Assembly (NCBI GenBank): GCA_964565375.1
Contig: CAZMEV010000134.1
Location: forward strand, 1 to 7,236
DNA: 7,236 nt
Reading direction: 5' to 3'
Origin: SLAN01 sp964565375
GTDB lineage: Bacteria; Spirochaetota; Spirochaetia; DSM-27196; SKKC01
This document shows, piece after piece, positions 4,828 to 7,236 of this stretch. Both the position numbers and the translations under genes were made by a program. The notes beneath the pieces were generated by a model that ran no database searches, was not told the DNA's origin, and worked only from the letters and a program-made list of their open reading frames with translations. How positions within the stretch are numbered: position 1 is the first letter of the stretch; each line of letters starts with the position of its first letter.

Positions 4828-7236
4828 GCAAGACGAAAGAGAATACACCGAAATACCCGGGTACATCCGATGCGCTCGACGGGAATACAGCCGTCATTAT
4901 GGTCGAACGCGAATCGAGTGATGCAGCCGGCGCGTACCCGATTACCCCTTCCACGCAGATGGGCGAATTCTGGGCGGAGGCCACGGCCGCAGGCCATATA
5001 AACATTTCAGGTCGTCCGCTCATTTTCCTCGAGCCGGAAGGTGAACACGCAGCGGCTGCTGTGACCGCCGGTATGTCAATGAGCGGCTTGCGCGCGAGTA
5101 ACTTTTCCTCAGGCCAGGGCATCGCCTACATGCACGAGTCACTCTATCCGGCCGTGGGTAAGCGCCTGCCGTACCTGCTGAATATGGGGTGCCGTGCGAT
5201 TACAAAGGCAACGCTGAACGTCCATGCGGGTCATGACGACTATCATCTTATGGACGACACCGGCTTCTTCCAGGTCATGGGCAAGAGCGCGCAGGAAGCG
5301 GCCGACCTGAACGTTATCGCACGCAAGATTGCCGAGCTATCGCTCACCCCGGGTGTCGTCGCTCAGGACGGCTTTCTCACAACGCATCTGATCGAAACCA
5401 TGCGGGTACCCGAGCGCGAGCTTATTGCCGAATACCTCGGTCGCCCCGATGACATGATCGACACGCCGACTCCGGGACAGAAAATACTGTACGGCGACCA
5501 GCGCCGGAGAGTACCCATTCTCTGGGATGTGGATAATCCGGTTCTTGCCGGCGGTGTACAGAACCAGGATTCCTACATGCAGTCGGTCGCCGGCCAGCGG
5601 CCGTACTTCTTCGATCACATTCAGGAGATCGCCGACAAGTGCATGGTCGAATACGGTGAGCTTACCGGGCGGAAGTATCAGCGAGTATCCACCTACCGCG
5701 CGGACGATGCCGAATACCTCATTATTGGACAGGGAAGCATGCTTGGTACCGCGGAAGCGGTTACCGATTACCTGCGCGAGAAGCGCGGAGTAAAGGTGGG
5801 CGTCGTGAACATGACCATGTTCCGTCCGTTCCCGTCGGACCTTATTGGTAAGATTCTGAAAAATCGCAAGGGCGTAGTGGTGCTCGAGCGCACCGATCAG
5901 CCGCTTGCCGCCGATCTGCCGCTGATGACCGAGATTCGGTCTGCGGTCGGTAAGTGCATCGAAAACGGTATGGCCGACAAGAAGCATGGCTTGCCGTATC
6001 CGCAGCTTGAAACCTACAAGAAGCAGGAAGAAGTTCCGCGTCTTTATTCCGGATGTTATGGACTCGGAAGCCGTGACCTGCAGCCGGAAGGCGTAATCGG
6101 GGCGGTCGAGAATATGCTTCCGGAGGGAGCTCAGAAACGCTTTTTCTACCTTTCAGTTGATTTCCTGCATGATGAGCCATGGACACCGAAGCAGGAAATC
6201 TATCAGCAGGAAATCCAGAATCACTATCCGAACATCAAGGAACTCGCCATTAAGGGAAGCGAAAACCCGAACCTGCTTCCGAAAGACGCGATTACCGTTC
6301 GAATGCATTCGGTTGGTGGCTGGGGGGCTATTACGACCGGCAAGAACCTGGCGGTTACCCTGTATGACCTTCTCGACTACGACATGAAGGCAAACCCCAA
6401 GTACGGTTCTGAAAAGAAGGGGCAGCCGACAACCTACTACCTTTCGGCGGCGCCTGAGCCGATCCGCATCAATTGTGACTATAGTTATGTTGATGTTGTC
6501 CTTTCGCCGGATCCGAACGTATTCAGTCATTCGAATCCCCTCGCGGGGCTCAAGAAGGGCGGTGTCTTCGTTATTCAGAGCGAACTGAGCGACCCTCAGG
6601 AAGTCTGGAATAAGATTCCGCAGACGAAGCAGCGCTACATAATCGATCGTGATATCCGGGTGTTCTTCCTTGACGCGTTCAAGATCGCACGTGACGAGGC
6701 ATCGGATGTCGAGCTGCAGTTCCGCATGCAGGGCAATGCGTTCCAGGGCGCTTTCTTCGCGACCTCGCCGGTTATGAGCCAGAACAACTTCACCGAAGAA
6801 ACCCTGTTCAAGTCTATTGAGCAGCAGCTTAACAAGAAGTTCGGTTCCAAAGGGGCCCGGGTTGTAGAGGATAACCTGAGAGTTGTCCGCCGAGGCTTCG
6901 ACGAAGTTGTTGAAATTACCGAGAAAGAGATTAACCGCGAGCGCGGTCAGGAAGTGAAGCAACTGCCCTCCATGCCGGTCATGCTCAAGCGCACCCCGGC
7001 AAGCGACGATCCGAAAACCGACATTCACCGTTTCTGGGAACAGACCGGGTCGTTCTATCTCGGCGGGCGGCCGAACGACAATCTCGCCGACGCATTCAAC
7101 TCCATGAGTCTCATTCCTGCGGCTACCGGCGTGTTCCGCGATATGACACAGATCCGCTTCAACCATCCGGAGTGGATTCCGGAGAACTGTACGGCGTGTA
7201 ACGACTGTTTCACCGTGTGTCCCGACACCGCCATTC
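4824..7236 (+). CDS. Fused 2-oxoacid (pyruvate):ferredoxin oxidoreductase, 3' end outside window
   Basis: At least 804 residues, open to the right edge. AAAGGA at 4811-4816 precedes ATG 4824. Domains in order: an alpha/POR_N domain (about 25-260) with YPITPST (Thr41, the conserved substrate-pocket Thr), EPEGEHAAA (70-78; the cofactor-activating Glu region), and NFSSGQG, CRAI and HAGHDD; domain II (about 296-400) with LIIGQGSM and a GVV.LERTD strand; a YGLGSRDLQPEG linker (about 412-423); a gamma/POR domain from about 490 with SVGGWGAITTGKN; and a ferredoxin domain starting Cys789, 792, 795, 799 (CTACNDC...CP). The TPP-binding beta domain should follow beyond the window. Known reaction: oxidative decarboxylation of a 2-oxoacid, typically pyruvate, to acyl-CoA with reduction of ferredoxin. 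The gamma motif differs from the SDGTVGANK form of classical NifJ, so this is a divergent subfamily whose substrate is not certain. It probably forms an operon with rnfB. Confidence 0.92.
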   Translation, partial: MSKTKENTPKYPGTSDALDGNTAVIMVERESSDAAGAYPITPSTQMGEFWAEATAAGHINISGRPLIFLEPEGEHAAAAVTAGMSMSGLRASNFSSGQGIAYMHESLYPAVGKRLPYLLNMGCRAITKATLNVHAGHDDYHLMDDTGFFQVMGKSAQEAADLNVIARKIAELSLTPGVVAQDGFLTTHLIETMRVPERELIAEYLGRPDDMIDTPTPGQKILYGDQRRRVPILWDVDNPVLAGGVQNQDSYMQSVAGQRPYFFDHIQEIADKCMVEYGELTGRKYQRVSTYRADDAEYLIIGQGSMLGTAEAVTDYLREKRGVKVGVVNMTMFRPFPSDLIGKILKNRKGVVVLERTDQPLAADLPLMTEIRSAVGKCIENGMADKKHGLPYPQLETYKKQEEVPRLYSGCYGLGSRDLQPEGVIGAVENMLPEGAQKRFFYLSVDFLHDEPWTPKQEIYQQEIQNHYPNIKELAIKGSENPNLLPKDAITVRMHSVGGWGAITTGKNLAVTLYDLLDYDMKANPKYGSEKKGQPTTYYLSAAPEPIRINCDYSYVDVVLSPDPNVFSHSNPLAGLKKGGVFVIQSELSDPQEVWNKIPQTKQRYIIDRDIRVFFLDAFKIARDEASDVELQFRMQGNAFQGAFFATSPVMSQNNFTEETLFKSIEQQLNKKFGSKGARVVEDNLRVVRRGFDEVVEITEKEINRERGQEVKQLPSMPVMLKRTPASDDPKTDIHRFWEQTGSFYLGGRPNDNLADAFNSMSLIPAATGVFRDMTQIRFNHPEWIPENCTACNDCFTVCPDTAI

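Noticed and set aside
4181..5122. 313-codon minus-strand ORF across the end of rnfB and the start of the oxidoreductase gene
   Set aside because: It is antisense to two clearly recognisable proteins, has no family motifs, and its openness is explained by the codon bias of the plus-strand genes.
5337..5987. 216-codon minus-strand ORF opposite the oxidoreductase
   Set aside because: Antisense shadow of the conserved alpha domain and domain II.
6153..7166. 337-codon minus-strand ORF opposite the oxidoreductase
   Set aside because: Fully antisense to conserved oxidoreductase domains; no recognisable motif or ribosome binding context.

Overview
The window (about 57% G+C by eye) carries six protein-coding genes that I can place in known families and one likely new small gene. 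The gene set points to an anaerobic or facultative bacterium: a pyruvate:ferredoxin-type oxidoreductase next to an RnfB-type iron-sulfur protein, with a glycan-degrading glycosidase nearby. From memory of these families I would guess Spirochaetota or a similar phylum of fermentative anaerobes. That is an inference from gene content, not something the sequence proves.

Left part (1-2058): the C-terminal part of a GH2 beta-mannosidase, truncated by the window edge, is followed 4 bp later by an AIM24/TIGR00266-family gene whose ribosome binding site lies inside the end of the glycosidase gene. The two probably form an operon. Directly after comes a non-coding minisatellite. Its 37-bp units alternate between two sequence variants (A-B-A-B-A'), so the exact period is 74 bp.

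Middle (2059-3790): a two-module VOC ring-cleaving dioxygenase (MhqO-like) on the + strand converges on a small ArsC/Spx-like thioredoxin-fold gene on the - strand. The roughly 100-bp gap between them holds two copies of a 23-bp hairpin-forming repeat. The ArsC-like protein has serine where the active-site cysteine should be. A 344-bp divergent intergenic region follows. It holds a promoter candidate, a paired AT-rich direct repeat and a possible 15-codon leader ORF in front of rnfB.

Right part (3791-7236): an apparent operon. RnfB, a membrane-anchored multi-[4Fe-4S] protein, is followed by a 53-codon ORF that overlaps RnfB's stop codon (TAATG) and the next gene's start codon (ATGA). The next gene is a large fused 2-oxoacid:ferredoxin oxidoreductase running off the right edge. 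No other Rnf subunit is visible. The simplest functional reading is that this RnfB serves as a membrane-bound electron acceptor or relay for the oxidoreductase rather than as part of a canonical Rnf pump. That arrangement and the unknown small protein between the two are the most interesting points here.
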